Shown here: positions 11,131-25,397 of the stretch, piece after piece | Layout of the letters: each line of letters begins with the position of its first letter | How positions within the stretch are numbered: the stretch's first letter is position 1 | Source: Tolypeutes matacus | Lineage: Eukaryota > Chordata > Mammalia > Cingulata > Chlamyphoridae | Direction of reading: 5' to 3' | Length of the DNA stretch: 64,000 nt | Assembly: GCA_026826555.1 (NCBI GenBank) | Contig: JAKSZT010053881.1 | Location: forward strand, 9,857,485-9,921,484 | Position numbers and translations under genes: made by a program | Notes under the pieces: model-generated | Seen by the model: the letters and a program-made list of their open reading frames with translations, nothing else | Told to the model about the DNA's origin: nothing | Database searches by the model: none

Positions 11131-14100
11131 ACACTTGCTGCAACTTCACAGAAAACTTGAAAACCAACAAGTTAGTCTCATAAACAAACAAACAAAATTA
11201 TAAACTTGGAAATCACTGTAGCTTCTTGTTTTTGACTCACTGGTTGAGGTCTGGCCACAAAGGGAACAAGAACTTAAATTCTTCAAGGAAAAAAAAAACA
11301 TTTGCTCCAATTTAGAAAGCTACCTGCCCCCAGTATCTGAACTTTAAACTGAGCTCTCACATCTTGGCATTTGTTTTCTTGTCACTTATAAAACCATACT
11401 TTTAATCTACTTAAAAATAATAACAACAGCTTAGAAAAGCGCTCTGCACATAGTCTAGTTTGTGTCATTTTATGGAAAAGGAAAAACTAACAGAGTGGCT
11501 TTTTTTGTACTTTCCCTGCACCCAGGTGGCTGTTGTATTACTTTGGGAAGGAAGCCAGTGGCCACAGATTAGACATTTATTTGTTTTTTAGAAATGCAGT
11601 GACCGGGTTGAATCATCTGCTTTCTCCTCATTAAGAAACAAGCAAGGTGGAAAAGTTATATTAAATATGAAATTATAATTACTTGGATGCTCAGGAGCCC
11701 AGAATATGCAGATAAAATTCCTTTTAAAAGTACATACCAGAAATATTTTGTTTTAATACCTTAGGGAGGCACTTTGCAAAATTTCTGAAATTAGATGACA
11801 TTTTGACCTATCATGTTTCTGGCCACAGCTCTCCTTTGTTTCAGTTTTGAGTGTGTGTGTGTATGCAGACAGATAGAGGTTTCCTGGTTTAATCTTTTAT
11901 TACTTAGCACTTGTTCATATGGAGAATAAGGGAAAATCCCAACTCATTTTTTTAGAAGACGACAAAATATACACAAGGTGACGATTGTTATCAGCCCTGG
12001 AAGAAGAAAGGAATGGTGACACTTGATAGATAAACAAGATGGATACCATTTTTAGCACTGTCCCTAACCACTATGACCCTGGATAAAGCCCTTTCCCCCT
12101 CTAAAACGTCAGGTACTTCAGCTTTCAAAGGAAACTAGATGGATAAGTTGAGACTAAATCACACTTGAGGAAATAAGTGGACTAGCCTCATAAAAGAAGA
12201 CTATGACAATTAAACCTAACCTTGTAGATTCTCCACTTATCCAGGCAATTATTAAAAAGGGCCTCATCTATCCCAGAATACTTCTGCTTTTATTTGATTC
12301 TTACCCCCAAAGTCAAGTATTGTAATATCTGTTCTGTTTTACTTGGTAAATTGTCAAGCATAGTGCCTGTGCAGTGTAAACACTGAAGATATTTCTGTTC
12401 AATAGAAATACTACTCCTACCATCTCCTTCTAGCCCTAACTTCTGGAGGATGGCAGAGAATGACTGTTTAATTTTTTTTTCTTTTAAGATCCACATTATC
12501 TTTTAGCAGTCTCTGCATCTTCATCACCTTTATGCATGGCAATCAGCAGAACAGGTTTCCCTACTGCTGCAGAACTCTGTATCAGCCCATTAATTTTTCA
12601 AATTCGATAGGTACAAAATGTGCTGGCTTTTCACTTCCTTCCTCCAACCCTAAACCATAGAGAAGCATGCTTTCTGGTAGCATTTAGCCACACAAGCATT
12701 CTTTCTTCCCGTAAAATTATATTGAGTGTGAGGAGGGGCATTCAGTGTTATTTTACACAGCCTACCAGATTGATCAGTAAAATTGGAAATCAGTAATAAC
12801 TACTCAGGAAACTCCCTCTAAGAGAGTTATTGCTTGTGCTCAGTTTTGAGAGTCATGTTAAGGGATATCTGTGCTATCAGGCAGACATCTAATGTTATCT
12901 TCGCACATCACCCAGGATTACTCAGGAAAGGATAATTCATTTGTGCTGTGATTTACAGTGTTCCAGGAGCTGCAGTGTGGATTCTCCATTGGTTCAAATA
13001 TGAGTACAGTGAGCAAGGCTACAAGAAACAAAATGGGGAAAGCCATTTAAAAATCCAAGTTCATTACTGACTTTAATTGTAGTATGAAAGATAGATAACA
13101 TAGAGTTTCATCAGTTTTTTAGTTCCACTTACTCAATAAACCACAACTTTAACTCTTCATTCAGCTTTTCCTGTTAGGACACAGACCAGAGAATCACAAA
13201 ATTATAGGTAACATACTTTCAAGTCTTAATCAAAAGATTATACAACTCTAAATCCTTGGATATAAGGATTTATAAAATGACACCTATAAATTAAAAATCT
13301 CTTGTTTCAGTTGTCATGCCCAAACTTTGAAACTCTTCTTACCAATGTGTATAATTCCTGTTAACCAGATGTTGTTTGATAGCTCAGTAATAATGAATCA
13401 AGAGTACTTGTCCTAACCTGACTTGCATCCTCTCCTTTTGATGTATAGCATATGTGGAGCAGTCAGCTACATAAAGGTCTTATCAATAAGATGAAGTTTG
13501 ACACTCGGCTTTTTGCTTTTGTTGTCATGCCATTTACCATATGGTGAGGAAAGCTGCCTGTCTCTTCAGAATTGAGATTTGAATTGGAGTTTTTATGAGA
13601 AATGTCCTTCTTATTTGTGATTTATACATTGAAAATCTATTACATACCTTTTTTCAAATTATATTCCCTAGTGTATGGACTGTTTAAGCCATCCTTTTAG
13701 TGTCACCTATAGAGGTTTCTATTTGTTCATACTTAAAAGCACTTGAAGGAAATAAATTGAAACATAAAAATCACTTATTTTTACTCACTGCCAAGCACAT
13801 TTTCTGCTAAGTATTTTTAAGGTATTTCCTACATAAAGCACATGGTTAAATATCAACTGTAATATATTACTGTTTTTATGATTATTTAAGTAGAAGAAGT
13901 TATTTGGGACTGGTTTGTTATCATTTTCTTTTATATTCATTTTTGGAAGCTACAGGATTGTAATAGAGGATTAAGTCCCTTTCAATTTATAATGGAGTAG
14001 GGGTTCTTTAATCAGAAGGTCAAACAGATAAATGATTAGCATATCATAATTAATAGTGTATAGATAAAGGATTAAGGGGAAGGGAGGTACATGGGGAGTC

Positions 14101-14932
14101 AATTTAACAACAGCAACTGAAAGGATGTTTCATAAGACCCCTGGTTGTTGTACTTCAAAGATAACTTAGAAGTAAAAGATGTTATTTTATGATTTCTTTC
14201 TTTGGGGTGGGAGATGTATTGTTTTATATTTGGAAGCAATGAATTTGGACAGTATTTTATTCTAGGGCACTACAATTTGGGAAGAATGAGAAGCTAGAGG
14301 GAGAATAGAGAGAAAAATATGAATCTAAATAAGGAGTCAACAGATGGCATCTATGAGGATGGATTAAAAGGACTTTGAGTTAACTGAGAACCATTTTCAA
14401 AAACATGAAGAAATAACTTTAAGAGCTTAGCAAAAGAAAAAAGTTCCATGAAGGAGAAGATATTCTGCGAGAGATATTTAGATTATATATTAGCAACAAT
14501 GTCTAAAATTTAAGGATGGTTAACCATTACACCATGCTACCCATGGAGGTATAGAATCTCCCTCCTTCAAAACTTTGGAGGTAATTAATTTATTAATAGA
14601 CTTATGTAGAGAGAACAAATCACTACTTTAAGAAAGGGTATTAAATCTTTTCTTAGATCATTTAACTATTAATAGAAGGAGACTAAAAAAAATGTCTTAA
14701 TTTTGCTGCCACATTCTGCTACTTTCATTAACCTAAAAAGAATAAAAATACATTCCATTCAAAAACAATGGTAACAGCTGGAAGTACACAGAAATAAAAA
14801 CCTATATTAAATAGATTCTAGATGTCCTAAATTGCTGCTGCTTTTGTCCAGGTAAATCACATAACATTTAGAGTGAAAAAGTTGAAGTCTAGGTTATAGA
14901 ATTTTCTTTCATTTGAAGTTTCATTTGTGAGG
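11131..14932. other. Intergenic DNA, mainly unrecognised
   Basis: No gene, RNA or young repeat in 3.8 kb. A worn MIR core may lie at 12068-12165 ('actatgaccctggataaag'), and a possible L2 end fragment around 12350-12400. The rest is AT-rich and featureless by eye. Confidence 0.45.
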
Positions 14933-17900
14933 CTTAAGAATTTTTTTGTCATTAAAAAAAATTGTATTGAAATTGTCATTCATATATAAACATACATAAA
15001 CAATAAGTGTAAAATAAAAGTTGTGAACTTACAAAACAAATATGCATACCATCAGGCAGGACTCCCAGACATCACCCCAACACCTCGCATTGTTGTAAAG
15101 CATTTGTTACAGACTATGAAAGAGCGTCCTCAAACCGTTACAACTAACTATAGGCCATATCTTACATTTCCTGTATTTTTCCCCCAGCTCACGAGATAAT
15201 ATTAACACCCTGGATTAGTATTATATATTTGTTATAGTTCATGAGAGAACGTTCTCATATTTGTTCTGTTAACCACAGTCCATCTTCTACCACAGGATTA
15301 GCTGTGTTATATAATTCCATGCTTTGTACAGTCCATTCCAAGTGTACACATAGTGGCTCTCATTTTTATCACAGAGTTGTACTGTCATAAACTCAGTCAA
15401 TTTTAGAACAATTTCATTACTCCAGAAGTAAAAACCCCATAACTCCTTATAATCCCATTGTCCCTAAGAAATTGATATTTTGCCATTACTGCAAAAATAT
15501 TACAATATTACTGTTAACTATCATCCATAAGTTACATTAGTTATAATTTTTCCATGTATCACCATATTCTTACCACTTTGTAAAAGAAGAGCATTTTTGT
15601 ATTTATACTGTTAACCACAATCTTCATCTGTCACTGAAATCACTATGTTATAGTCCCTATATTATTCTCTAACTTCCTTTCAGCCACAATCACACTTATA
15701 AATCAGCAGTGTTAGGTATACTCACTATAATTTGTTACCATCAACTCTATTCATTTCCACAGTTTTATAATAAACCTTATTAAAAATTCTGCGTACATTA
15801 AGCATCAGCTGCCATTCTCAACCTACCTTCAGTCTCCTGTATCCTGTACTCTAGAGTTTACCTCCATGAATTTACTCATCATATTTAGTTCATATTAGTG
15901 AAACCATACAATATTTGTCCTTTAATATCTGGCTTATTTCATGCAACATAATGTCCTTGAGGTTCATCCATGTTGTCTTATAAATCCTGATTTCATTTCT
16001 TCTTACAGCTGCATAGTGTTCCATTGTATGTATATACCACATTTTGTTTATCTATTAATCAGCTGATGGACACTTGGGCTGTTTCCATATTTTAGCAATT
16101 GTGAATAATGCTGCTATTAACATTATTGTGCAAATGTCAGTTCGTTTCCTTGCTTTCGGTTCTTCTGAATATATTCCTAGTAACAGGATTGTTGGATCAT
16201 ATGGTCATTCTATGAGGTATGAAAAGATATCTCATAGTTTTGATCTGTATTTCCCTAATAGCTAGTGAACATTTTCGTGCTTTTTGGCCATTTGTATTTC
16301 CTCTTTGGAAAAATGTCTATTCAAGTCTTTTGCCCATTTTTTAATTGGGTTGCTTGCTTTTTATTGTTGAATTATATGATCTTTTTATATAGCATGGAAA
16401 TCAAGCCCTTAACAGATAAGTGGTTTCCAAATATTTTCTCCCATTGAGTAAGCTGCCTTTTTACTTTCTTGATAAAGTCTTTTGAAGAACAAAAGTGTTT
16501 AATTTTGAGGAGGTACCTTTTATCTATTTTTTCTTTCATTGCTCATGTTTTGGGTGTAAGGTATAAGAAACTGCCTTCTACCACAAGGTCTTGAAGTTGT
16601 TTCCCTACTTTTTCTTCTAGGAATTTTATGGTTGTGGTTTTTATATTTTGGTCCTTGATCCATTTTCAGTTAATTTTTGTATAAGGTGTGAGGTGGAGCC
16701 TCTTTCTTTCTTTCTGATATGGATATTCAGTTCTCCCATCACCATTTGTTGATCAGACTTTCTTGGCCCAGCTGGGTGGGCTTAACAATCTTGTCAAAAA
16801 TCACTTGACCGTAGATGTGAGAGTCTATTTCCAAGTTCTCGATTCAGTTCCATTGGTCAATATGTCTACCTTTATGCCACTTCCATGCTGTTTTCACCAC
16901 TGTAGCTAGGTAATAGGATTTAAAGTCAGGAAATGAGAGTCCTCTAACTTCGTTCTTTTTTTTTTTTTTTTTTTTTTTTTAAGACACTTTTGGCTATTCA
17001 GGGTCCCTTACCTTTCCAAATAAATTTGATAATTGGCTTTTCCATTTCTCAAAAAAAAAAAAAAAATGTTGGGATTTTTATTGGGATTGCTTTGAATCTG
17101 TAAATCAGTTTGGGTATAATTGTCATCTTAACAATACTTAGTCTTCCAATCTGTGAGCACCGAATGTCCTTCCATTTATTTAGGTTTTCTTTGGTTTCTT
17201 GTTGCAATGTTTTGTAGTTTTCTGAATACAGATCTTTTATGTCTTGGTTAAGTTTATTCCTAAATAGTTGATTCTTTTAGTCACTATTATAAGTGGAATT
17301 TTTTTTACTTCCTCCTCAGATTGCTCATCAGTAGTGTATAGAAACACTACTGATTTTTGCGTATTAATCTTGTATTCTTACACTTTACTGAATTTGCCTA
17401 TTAGTTCTGATAGCTTTGTTGTGCATTTTTCAAGATTTTCTAGATTAAAGGATCATTTCTTCAGTGAATAGTGAAAAGTTTACTTTTTCCTTTCCTATTT
17501 GGGTGCCTTTTATTTCTTTTTCTTGCCTAATTGCTCTAGCTAGAACTTCGAGCACAATATTAAGTAACAGTGGTAACAATAGGGAGTCATCCTTGTCTTG
17601 TTCCTGATTTCAGGAGGAAAGCTTTCAGTCTTTCACTGTTGAGTACAATGTTTCCTGTGGGTTTTCATATATGCACTTTACCGTGTTGAGAAAGCTTCCT
17701 TTTATTCATATCTTTTGGAGTATTTTTATCAAGAAAGGATGCTGTATTTGTCAAATGGCTTTTCTGTGCCAGTCAAGATGTCATGTGGTTTTTCTTCTTC
17801 AATTTATTAATTTGGTTTATTACACTAATTGATTTTCTTACGTTGAACCACTCTTAACATACCTGAAGATAAAACCCACTTGACCATGGTGTATACATTT

Positions 17901-18647
17901 TTTTAACTGTGCTTTTGGATTTAATTTGCAAGTATTTTTGTTGAGGATTTTTGCATCTATACTCATTACAGAATTTGTCCTGTAATTTTCTTTTTTCGTA
18001 GCATCTTTATCTGGCATTGGTATTAGGGTGATATTGGCTTCATAGGATGAGTTTGGTGTAGTGTTCCTTCCTGTTCACTTTCTTTTAGACAAGCTTGAGC
18101 AATATTGGTATTAGATTATCTTTGAATGATTGGTAGCGTTCACCTGGGAAGCCATCTGGTCCTGTGCTTTTCATTTTAGGGAGGCTTTTGATGACTGTTT
18201 AAATCTCTTTACTGTGATTGGTTTGTTGAAGTTTTCTGTTTCTTCTAGGGTCAGTGTAGGCTGTTCATTTATTTCTGGGGATTTGTCCATTTCATATAGG
18301 TTTTCTAGTTTATTGGTATACAGTTATTCATAGTGTCCTCTTATGAACTCTTATTTCTGCAGGATCAGTGGTACTGTCTCCCCTCTCAATTTTTATTTTA
18401 TTTATTTGTATCTTCTCTCTTTTTTTCTTTGTCAGTCCAGCTAAGGATTTGTCCATTTTATTGATCTTCTCAAAGAACCAACTTTTGGTTTTGTTGATTG
18501 TCTCTTATTGTTTTTTTTTTATTTTCAATTTCATTTATTTCTGCACTAATCTTTATTATTTCTTTCCTTCAGTTTGGTTTAGGATTAGTTTGCTGTTCTT
18601 TTTTTCTAGTTCCTCCAGGTGTGCAGTTAGATCTTCGATTTTGGCTC

Positions 18648-18768
18648 TTTTTGTTGTTGTTGTTGTTGTTGTTTGTGTGTGTGTGTTTATTTATTGAGAT
18701 TCCAGGGCCAGGGATTGAACCCAGGACCTTGTATTTGGGAAGCCGGTGCTCAACCATCTTCACAGGCT
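18648..18768 (-). mobile_element. Monomeric tRNA-derived SINE (S2)
   Basis: Left side is a reversed tail of GTT repeats and TG repeats (18655-18690), followed by 'gggattgaacccagg', the reverse complement of a pol III B box, and 'gtgctcaacc', a reversed A-box region. It is inserted in L1-A ORF2: comparison with the same place in L1-B shows L1 sequence resuming at about 18769. About 120 bp, one unit only. Confidence 0.7.
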
Positions 18769-19555
18769 CCCCTCTTATTTTTTAATGTAAGCTTTGAGGG
18801 CTATAAATGTCCCTGTCAGCACTGCCTTTGCTGTATTCCATAGGTTTTGATATGTTATGTTCTCGTTTTCATTTGTCTTGAGGTAGGTATTGATTTCTCT
18901 TCCAATTTCTTCTTTAACTCACTGATTATTTGAGTATGTTGTTTAATCTCCATGTATTTCTGAATTTTCCCTTTTTCCACCCATTACTGATTTCCAGCTT
19001 CATTCCATTATGATCAGAGAAAATGTTTTGTATAATTTCAATCTTTTTAAATTTATTGAGACTGTCTTGTGACCCAACATATGGTCTGTTCTGGAGAAGG
19101 ATCCATGAGCACTTGAAAAGAATGTATATCTTACTGATTTAGGGTGTAATTCTTTGTGAATATTTGTTAGGTCTTGTTCTTAGTTTGCCAAAGGGCTGCC
19201 GATGCAAAGTACCAGAAGTGGGTTAGCTTTTATAAGAGAAAACTTATTTGGGTAAAAGCTTACAGTTCTGAGGCTGTGAAATATCCAAATCAAGGCACCA
19301 TCACAGATGCTTTCTCACCAAAGTTAGCTACATGGTAAAGATGGCAGCTGGTCGCTGCCTTCCCCTCTAGAATCTACCGTCTTCCGGAATTCAGCTGTGG
19401 GCAACCAGACATAGGGCTTGTGTCTTTCTGGGCCTCCTCTCTCAGTCCCAGCAGCTCCACTTTCTTCCCAAGCTCGCCTGTAGCCCATCAGGCTTATGGC
19501 TTATCTTTCCCTGGGCCTCAGCTCCTTGAGCTTGACCAGGCTTCTCTGTTTTCTT

Positions 19556-19610
19556 TGTGTGTGTGTGTGTGTGTGTGTGTGTATTATATAGATAGATAGA
19601 TAGATATTTT
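19556..19610. repeat. (TG)n(GATA)n microsatellite at L1-B 3' end
   Basis: About 13 TG dinucleotides, a short AT linker, then four GATA units and T-rich sequence. It occupies the exact place where the reversed poly-A tail of L1-B should be, directly after the left target duplication. Tail mutation followed by slippage is the likely origin. Confidence 0.8.
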
Positions 19611-20149
19611 TTTAACTAATCAATTTTATTGATACATATTAATAAAGAATACAATTTATCCAAACTGTACAATCATTGGTATTTGTTCATCACATCAATT
19701 ATTATTAGAGCATTTCCATTATTTCAATAATAATAATAAAAACAGACAAACAAGAGAATTCTTGACCTCTCAATCACTCTATGTTTCCCCTATTATACAT
19801 AGCTGTTATTTCTGGCTATTCTTTTACAGTAATTTTTTATTTAGAAGAAGTTTTGAGATATATTCACATATGATATGATCTACTAAAGTGTATGGTCAAT
19901 GGCTTTTAGTATAATCATAACGTTGTGCATTTATCATCCAAAAAAACCTTAGATCTATTTCATTACTCCAAAAGGAAAAACTACATATCCCTTAGCATGC
20001 CTTCTCTAGCCGTACATAACTACTAATCAAATTTCATCTTTAGAAATTGATTTATATTTACACTTTATATAAATGGAGTCATTCAATATGTTGCACAATA
20101 TATTTAGTTCATATTAGCGCAGTCATACAGAATTTGTCCTTTTGTGTCT

Positions 20150-23100
20150 GGCTTGCTTCACTGAACATAATGTCCTCCAGGTTCATCCATGTTGTCGTAT
20201 GCTTTATGACTTCATTGCACAGCTGCATAATATTCCATTGTGTGACTACACCACATACTGTTTATTCATTTATCGGTTGATGGACCACCTGAGTTGTCTC
20301 CAACTTCTGGTAATCGTGAATGACGCCACTATGAACAAAGGTATACATATGTCTTTTCATGTCACTACTCTCAGTTCTTCTGGGTATATATCCAGTATTG
20401 GTATTGCAGGGTCACGTGGCAAGTCTATATTCAACTTCTTTAGGAACTGCCAAACAGTCCTATACAGTGGCTGTACCAGACTATATTCCCACCAACAGTG
20501 AATAAGTATTCACAACAGTGAATAAGTGTATCTCTCTACATCCTCTCCAACATTTGTAGTTCTCTGTCTTTTTAATAGTGGCCATTCTGATAGGTATGAA
20601 ATGATACCTCATTGTAGTTTTGATTTGCATTTCCCTAATCATTAGTGATGTTGACATTTCTTCATGTGTTTTTTTTTTTTTGCCATTTTTATTTCTTTGG
20701 ACAAATGTTTACTCAAGTCTTTTGCCCATTTTTTAATTGAGTCGCTTATCTTTTTATTGTTGAGTTGTAACATCTCTTTATATATCATGGATATTAAACC
20801 CTTACCAGACATGTGATTTCCAAATATTTTCTCCCATTGAGTCAGCTGCCTTTTTACCCTTTTGACAGAATTCTGGAAGGTACAAAAGTGTTTAATTTTG
20901 AGGAAGTCCCATTTATCTATTTTTCCTTTTGTTGCTTGTGGTTTGGGTTAAGGTCCAAGAAACCACCACCTACCACCAGGTCTTTAAGATGTTTCCCTAC
21001 ATTTTCTTCTAGTAGTTTTATGATCCTGGCTTTTATATTTAGGTCTTTGATCCATTTATAGGGAGTGAGATAGGAGTCCCCTTTCATTCTTTTGGTTATA
21101 GATATTCAGTTCTCCCAGCACCATTTGTTGAAAAGACTGTTTTTGTCCTGTTAAGACGACTTGGTAGGTTTGTCAAAAACCAGTTGGCTATAGAGGTGAG
21201 GGTTTATTTCTGGACTAACAATTTTATTCCACTGATCAATGTGTCTATCATTATGCCAGTACCATGCTGTTCTGACTGCTGCAGTTTTGTAATATGTTTC
21301 ACAGTCAGGCAGTGAAGTTCCTCCCTCCCATGTTGCTCTGCTTTTTAGAATGCTTTTCGCTATTTCAGTGCACTTTTCTTTCCAAATGAATATGGTAATT
21401 GCCTTTTCTATTTCTGTAAAGTAACCTGTTGGAATTTTGATTGATATTGCATTGAATCTATAAATCAGTTTGGGTAGGATTGACATCTTCACGATTTTTG
21501 GTCTTCCAATCCATGAACATGGAATGTCTTTCCATTTGTTTAGATCTTCATTGATTTTTTTTAGGATTATTTTGTAGTTTTCTGCATATGGGTCCTGTAC
21601 TACTTTGGTTAAATTGATTCCTAGGTATTTGAGTCTTATTTGTTGTTATTGTAAATGGAATTTTTTTCCTGATTTCCTCCTCTGTTCAGTACTAGTGTAC
21701 AAAAATATTACTGATTTTTACACATTGATCTTGTATCCTGCCACTTTGCTGAACTCCTTTATTAGTTCAAGTAACTTTGTTGTAGACATTTCAGAATTTT
21801 CTAAATATAGGATCATGTCATCTGCAAATAGTGAGGGTTTTACTTCCTCTTTTCCTATTTGGATGCCTTTAATTTTTTTTTTCTTATCTAATTGCTCTAG
21901 CTAGAACTTTTGGTACAATATTGAATAACAGTGGTGACAGTGAGCATACTTGTCTTGTACCTAATCTTAGAGGGAAAGCATTCAACCTTTCCCCATTGAG
22001 TACAATGTTGGCTGTGGGTTTTTCATATATGCCTTTAATCATATTGAGGAATTTTCCTTCTATTCCTATCTTTTGAATTGTTTTATCAAGAAAGGATGTT
22101 GGATTTTGTCTAATGCCTTTTCCACATCAATCAAAATGATCATGGGATATTTTTCTTTCATTTTGTTAATGTGATGTACTACGTTAATTGATTTTATGTT
22201 GAGCCAGCCTTGCATACCAGGAATAAATCCCACTTGGTCATAGTTTATAAGTCTTTTGATATGCTGTTGGATTCGATTCACAAGTATTTTGTTGAGAATT
22301 TGGCATCTATGTTCATTAGAGAGATTGTTCTGTAATTTTCTTATCTGGCTTTGGTATTAGGGTGATGTTGGCTTCATAAAATGTGTTGGATAATTTTCTC
22401 TCCTCTTCAGTTTTTTGGAAGAGTTTAAACAGGCAGGATTGATGTTAATTCTTTTCGAAATGCTTGGTAGAATTCACATACGAAGCCATCTGGTCCTGGA
22501 CTTTTCTTTGTTGGGAGATTTTTGATGGCAGATTCAATCTCTTTAAATGTGATTGGTTTATTAAGCTATTGTATTTCTTGTAGCGTCAGTGTAGGTTGTT
22601 TGTGCATTGCTAAGAATTTGTCCATTTCATCTAGGTTTTCTAGTTTGTTGGCATACAGTTTTTCATAATATCCTCTTATGATCCCTTTTGTTTCTGTGGG
22701 GTCAGTCATAACTTCTCCCCTTTCATTTCTGGTAATATTTATTCGTATCTTCTCTCTTTTTTTTTTTCTTGGTTAGTCTAGCCAGGGATTTGTCAATTTT
22801 ATTGATCTTCTCAAAGAACCAGATTTTGGTTTTGTTTATTATATTTTTTGTTGTTGTTGTTGTTCTCAATTTCATTTATTTCTGCTCTAGTCTTTATTAT
22901 TTCTTTCCTTCTGCTTGCTTTTGGATTGGTTTGCTGTTCTTTTTCTAATTTCTCCAGTTGTTCTGTTAGATCTTTGAGTTTAGCTCTTTCTTCTTATTTA
23001 ATATAGGCATTTAGGGCTGTAAATTTCCCTCAAGACTGCCTTTGCTGTATGCCGTAAGTTTTGATAAGTTGTGCTCTCATTTTCATTTGTCTCAATATAT

Positions 23101-23890
23101 TTACTGATTTCACTTGCCATTTCTTCTTTGGCCCACTAATTTAGGAGTGTGTTGCTCAGGCTCCAAACATTTCCAAATTTACCTCTTTCCTGTCTGTTAT
23201 TGATTTCCAGTTTCATTCCATTATGATCTGAGAAGGTGCTTTGTATAATTTCAGTCTTTTTATATTTATTGAGAGCTGCATTGTGAGCTAACTTGTAGTC
23301 TATCCTGGAGAAAGATCCATGGGCACTTGATAAGATCCATGGGCACTTGATAACCCACTGAGTTTGGATGCAACATCTGTATATGTCTGTTAGGTCTAAC
23401 TTGTTTATCATATTGTTCAAGTTCTCTGTTTCCTTGTTGATCTTCTGTCTAGTTCTGTCTAATGATGTGAGTGGTATGTTGAAGTCTGCAACGAATATTG
23501 TAGAGATATCTATTCCTCCCTTCAGTTTTGCCAGAGTTTACCTCATGTATTTTGAGGCACCCTGCTTAGGTGCATAGATATTTATGACTATTATTTCTTC
23601 CTGGTAGATTTATCCCTTTTATTAATATGTAATGGCTTTCTGTATCTCTTATAACTTTTTTGCATTTAAAGTCTGTTCTGTCTGATAGTAGTATAGCTAC
23701 CTCTGCTTTTTTTTTTTTTTTTTGGTTATTATTTGCGTGGAGTATCTTTTTCCAACCTTTGACTTTCAGCCAGTTTGTATCCCTGGGTCTAAGGTAAGCA
23801 GCATATGGATGGCTCATGGTTTTCTATCCATTTTGTTGCCTGTATCTTTTGATTGGGGAGTTTAACACACTCACATTAAATGATATTACT
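20150..23890 (-). pseudogene. L1-B ORF2 remnant (endonuclease-RT)
   Basis: L1 ORF2 in several broken frames. The endonuclease part (about 23890-23100) survives as frames of 83 and 94 residues. The RT part includes a 71-residue frame at 22066-22281 with '[12 protein letters not shown]'. The RT active site still spells F-A-D-D at 21817-21828. A 113-residue frame at 21151-21492 carries the conserved 'SILPKLIYRFNAI' and '[15 protein letters not shown]' blocks. Numerous stops and shifts make it non-functional. In the minus direction it lies downstream of ORF1, the normal L1 order. Confidence 0.85.
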
Positions 23891-24690
23891 GTAAATGCAT
23901 TATTTACTTCTACCATTTTATTCTTTGGTTTTCATGTCATATCATATTTTTGTCTGTCTTTTTACTCTTGGTTATCCTTTTTGCTAGCCTTTCTTCTATA
24001 CTCTCCTCCAAGCCTCTTTCCTGTCTTTTTCTTTCAGGCTCTAAGGCTTCCTTTAATATTTCCTGCAAAAATGGATTCTTTTTTATGAACTCTCTTAGTT
24101 TCTGTTTATTTGTGAATATTTTATACTTACCTTCATATTTGAAGGAAAATTTTGCTGGACAAAGAATTCTCGGCTGGCAGTTTTTCCCTTTTAGTATTCT
24201 AATTGTATTTTACCACTGTCTTCTTGTTTCCATGGTTTCTGATGAGAATCCTGTGCTAAGTCTTACTGTACATCCCTTGTATGTGATGAGTTTCCTTCTC
24301 CCTTGCTGCTCTCAGAATTTTCTCTTCATATCTTTGACATTTGATATTCTGAGTAGCATGTGTCTTGGGGTAGGTCTATTCAGATTTATTCTCATTGGTG
24401 TATTGGTGTATGCTGTGCTTCTTGAATATGTCAGTTCATTTCTCTCATGAGAGTTGGGAAATTTTCAGCTGTTATTTTCTCAGATACGCTTTCTGCCCAT
24501 TTTCCCTTCTCTTCTCCTTCTGGAACTCCCATGACACATATATTGTTCTGTTTTGTGTTGTCATTTACCTCCTTGAGCTCCTGCTCAATATTTTCCGTTC
24601 TTTTCTCTCCGCATATTCAGAGGTTCTGTCTTTGGTATCACTTATTCTTTCTTCTATCATTTCGAGTCAGCTGATGTATGCTTTTAATGG

Positions 24691-24816
24691 TTTTTTGTTT
24701 GTTTTTTGTTTGTTTGTTGTTATTGTTGTTATTTGAGGTACCGGGGGCCGAGGATTAAACATGGGGCCCCATCCATGTGAAGCCGGCGCTCATCTACTGA
24801 GTCACATGGGCATCTT
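24691..24816 (-). mobile_element. Monomeric tRNA-derived SINE (S3)
   Basis: A reversed G/T-rich tail (24691-24724) followed by 'gaggattaaacatgg', a worn reversed B box, and 'cgctcatctactgagtcaca', the reversed A-box region. It lies in the L1-B ORF1 remnant and ends right where the snoRNA-SINE composite begins. Confidence 0.65.
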
Positions 24817-24824
24817 TGAGTTGG

Positions 24825-24832
<8 letters not shown>

Positions 24833-24856
<24 letters not shown>

Positions 24857-25312
24857 TTTTTTTACATTTTTTAAAGGATTTATTTATTTATTTATTTACT
24901 TTTATCCATCTTTACCCCCCCCACCCATTTTTGCTGTTTCTGTGACTATTCGCTGGGCAACTGTGTCCATTTCCTGCTCTCTCTTCTCATCCTTCTCCTA
25001 TCTTCACTGGGATTCGATCCTTGGAACTTCCGATGTGGGAGACAGGCGTCCTACTGCCTGCACTGCCTTAGTTCCTGGTTTTTTGGTTATCCCTTGTGTT
25101 ATCTTGGTTATCCCTTGTGTCGCTCTCCTGTTATGTCATCATCTTGCTGTGTGGCTCGCAGGGCCTGGCGGCTCACCTGCACATGGGGCCTGGTGGCCCA
25201 CACGCATTCTATAATTTTCCTTTTTTATTTTTACTGGGAGGTCCCGGAGATCGAACCCAGTCCCCTCCATAAGGGAGATGGATGCCCAACTACCCAAGCC
25301 ACATCGGTCCCT
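24833..25312 (-). mobile_element. Dimeric DAS-type SINE (S4)
   Basis: T-rich tail with 'tttatttatttatttat', a C-rich patch, then the right unit ('gggattcgatcc' reversed B box). A linker with a locally duplicated 'gttatcccttgtgt' follows, then the left unit with 'gagatcgaacccag' and 'caagccacatcgg'. It belongs to the same dimer subtype as S6, S9, S10 and S14. Confidence 0.8.
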
Positions 25313-25397
25313 CTACTATATCTCTTAAGGTTGACCAAAGATATCCAAAGTTACCGTCTTTTCCCATACAGGATGGTCATATAACAAATCAGGCTTA

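Noticed and set aside
16074..16447. Two adjacent plus-strand frames of 60-63 codons
   Set aside because: Antisense of L1-A ORF2 C-terminal region.
23950..24736. Plus-strand open frames rich in Phe, Leu and Ser (166 and 113 codons)
   Set aside because: Antisense of the L1-B ORF1 remnant; AT-rich antisense L1 gives hydrophobic frames resembling membrane proteins.
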